The position numbers were made by a program, and so were the translations under genes. The notes under the pieces are model-generated. The model was not told the origin of the DNA and did no database searches. It worked only from the letters and a program-made list of their open reading frames with translations. Below are positions 5,020-5,118 of a stretch of DNA of 5,118 nt, piece after piece (the first letter of the stretch is position 1; each line of letters starts with the position of its first letter). This stretch comes from Gemmatimonadota bacterium (GTDB taxonomy: Bacteria; Latescibacterota; UBA2968; UBA8231), in NCBI GenBank assembly GCA_026706165.1, contig JAPOZF010000618.1, positions 1-5,118 of the forward strand. Direction: 5' to 3'.

Positions 5020-5118
5020 ATGTTGGAGGAGATCTACGAAGAAATTGGGCGGCAGATGGGCAACTCCATCGATGCTCTGAAGCGCGACCTCGCCGGAATC
5101 CGCACCGGAAGAGCGTCG
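5020..5118 (+). CDS. frr: Ribosome recycling factor, N-terminal part (3' end outside window)
   Basis: RRF, together with EF-G, splits post-termination ribosomes so that subunits can be reused. Only 33 codons are present, of the usual ~185. They match the family N-terminus: MLEEIYEEIGRQMGNSIDAL, then KRDLAGIRTGRAS, with the conserved IRTGRAS helix-end motif at 27-33. The ATG at 5020 has a good Shine-Dalgarno, GGAGG at 5008-5012, seven bases away, although that site lies in a potential hairpin. frr follows tsf directly after 40 bases; the pyrH gene usually found between the two is missing. The reading frame stays open to the window edge. Confidence 0.92.
   Translation, partial: MLEEIYEEIGRQMGNSIDALKRDLAGIRTGRAS

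Overview
This is a GC-rich bacterial chromosome segment (about 60% GC by eye). All recognisable genes lie on the + strand, closely packed, with no sign of mobile DNA, CRISPR arrays, tRNA or rRNA. Gene content is housekeeping: tRNA queuosine modification, MEP-pathway isoprenoid synthesis, a DedA membrane protein, and a translation block. The IspD-IspF fusion, the linkage of rplM-rpsI to rpsB-tsf-frr and the short EF-Ts would fit a Gram-negative lineage such as a delta-type proteobacterium or an acidobacterium. I cannot assign a phylum with confidence.

Layout. (i) 2-454: the 3' end of queA, cut by the left edge. (ii) 485-1702: ispDF, a fused bifunctional MEP-pathway enzyme. (iii) 1712-2344: a dedA-family membrane protein with a TTG start, nine bases after the ispDF stop and in the same frame. 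(iv) 2390-3233: rplM and rpsI, with a possible promoter overlapping the 3' end of dedA. (v) 3234-3480: a 247-base gap that I read as the structured leader of rpsB. (vi) 3481-4979: rpsB and tsf. (vii) 5020 to the right edge: the first 33 codons of frr.

The right-hand genes make ribosomal proteins L13, S9 and S2, elongation factor Ts and ribosome recycling factor. pyrH, which normally sits between tsf and frr, is absent from that position.

The most interesting material is non-coding. The rpsB leader can fold into a long interrupted helix (3381-3446). It holds a perfect 16-base palindrome whose right half is a strong Shine-Dalgarno-like sequence, followed by an out-of-frame GTG mini-ORF that ends inside rpsB. 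The frr ribosome binding site is also sequestered by a stem that begins just after the tsf stop. Together these suggest translational control of the rpsB-tsf-frr genes by RNA structure and coupling. This is inferred by eye and was not computed. I see no clearly novel protein system in the window.
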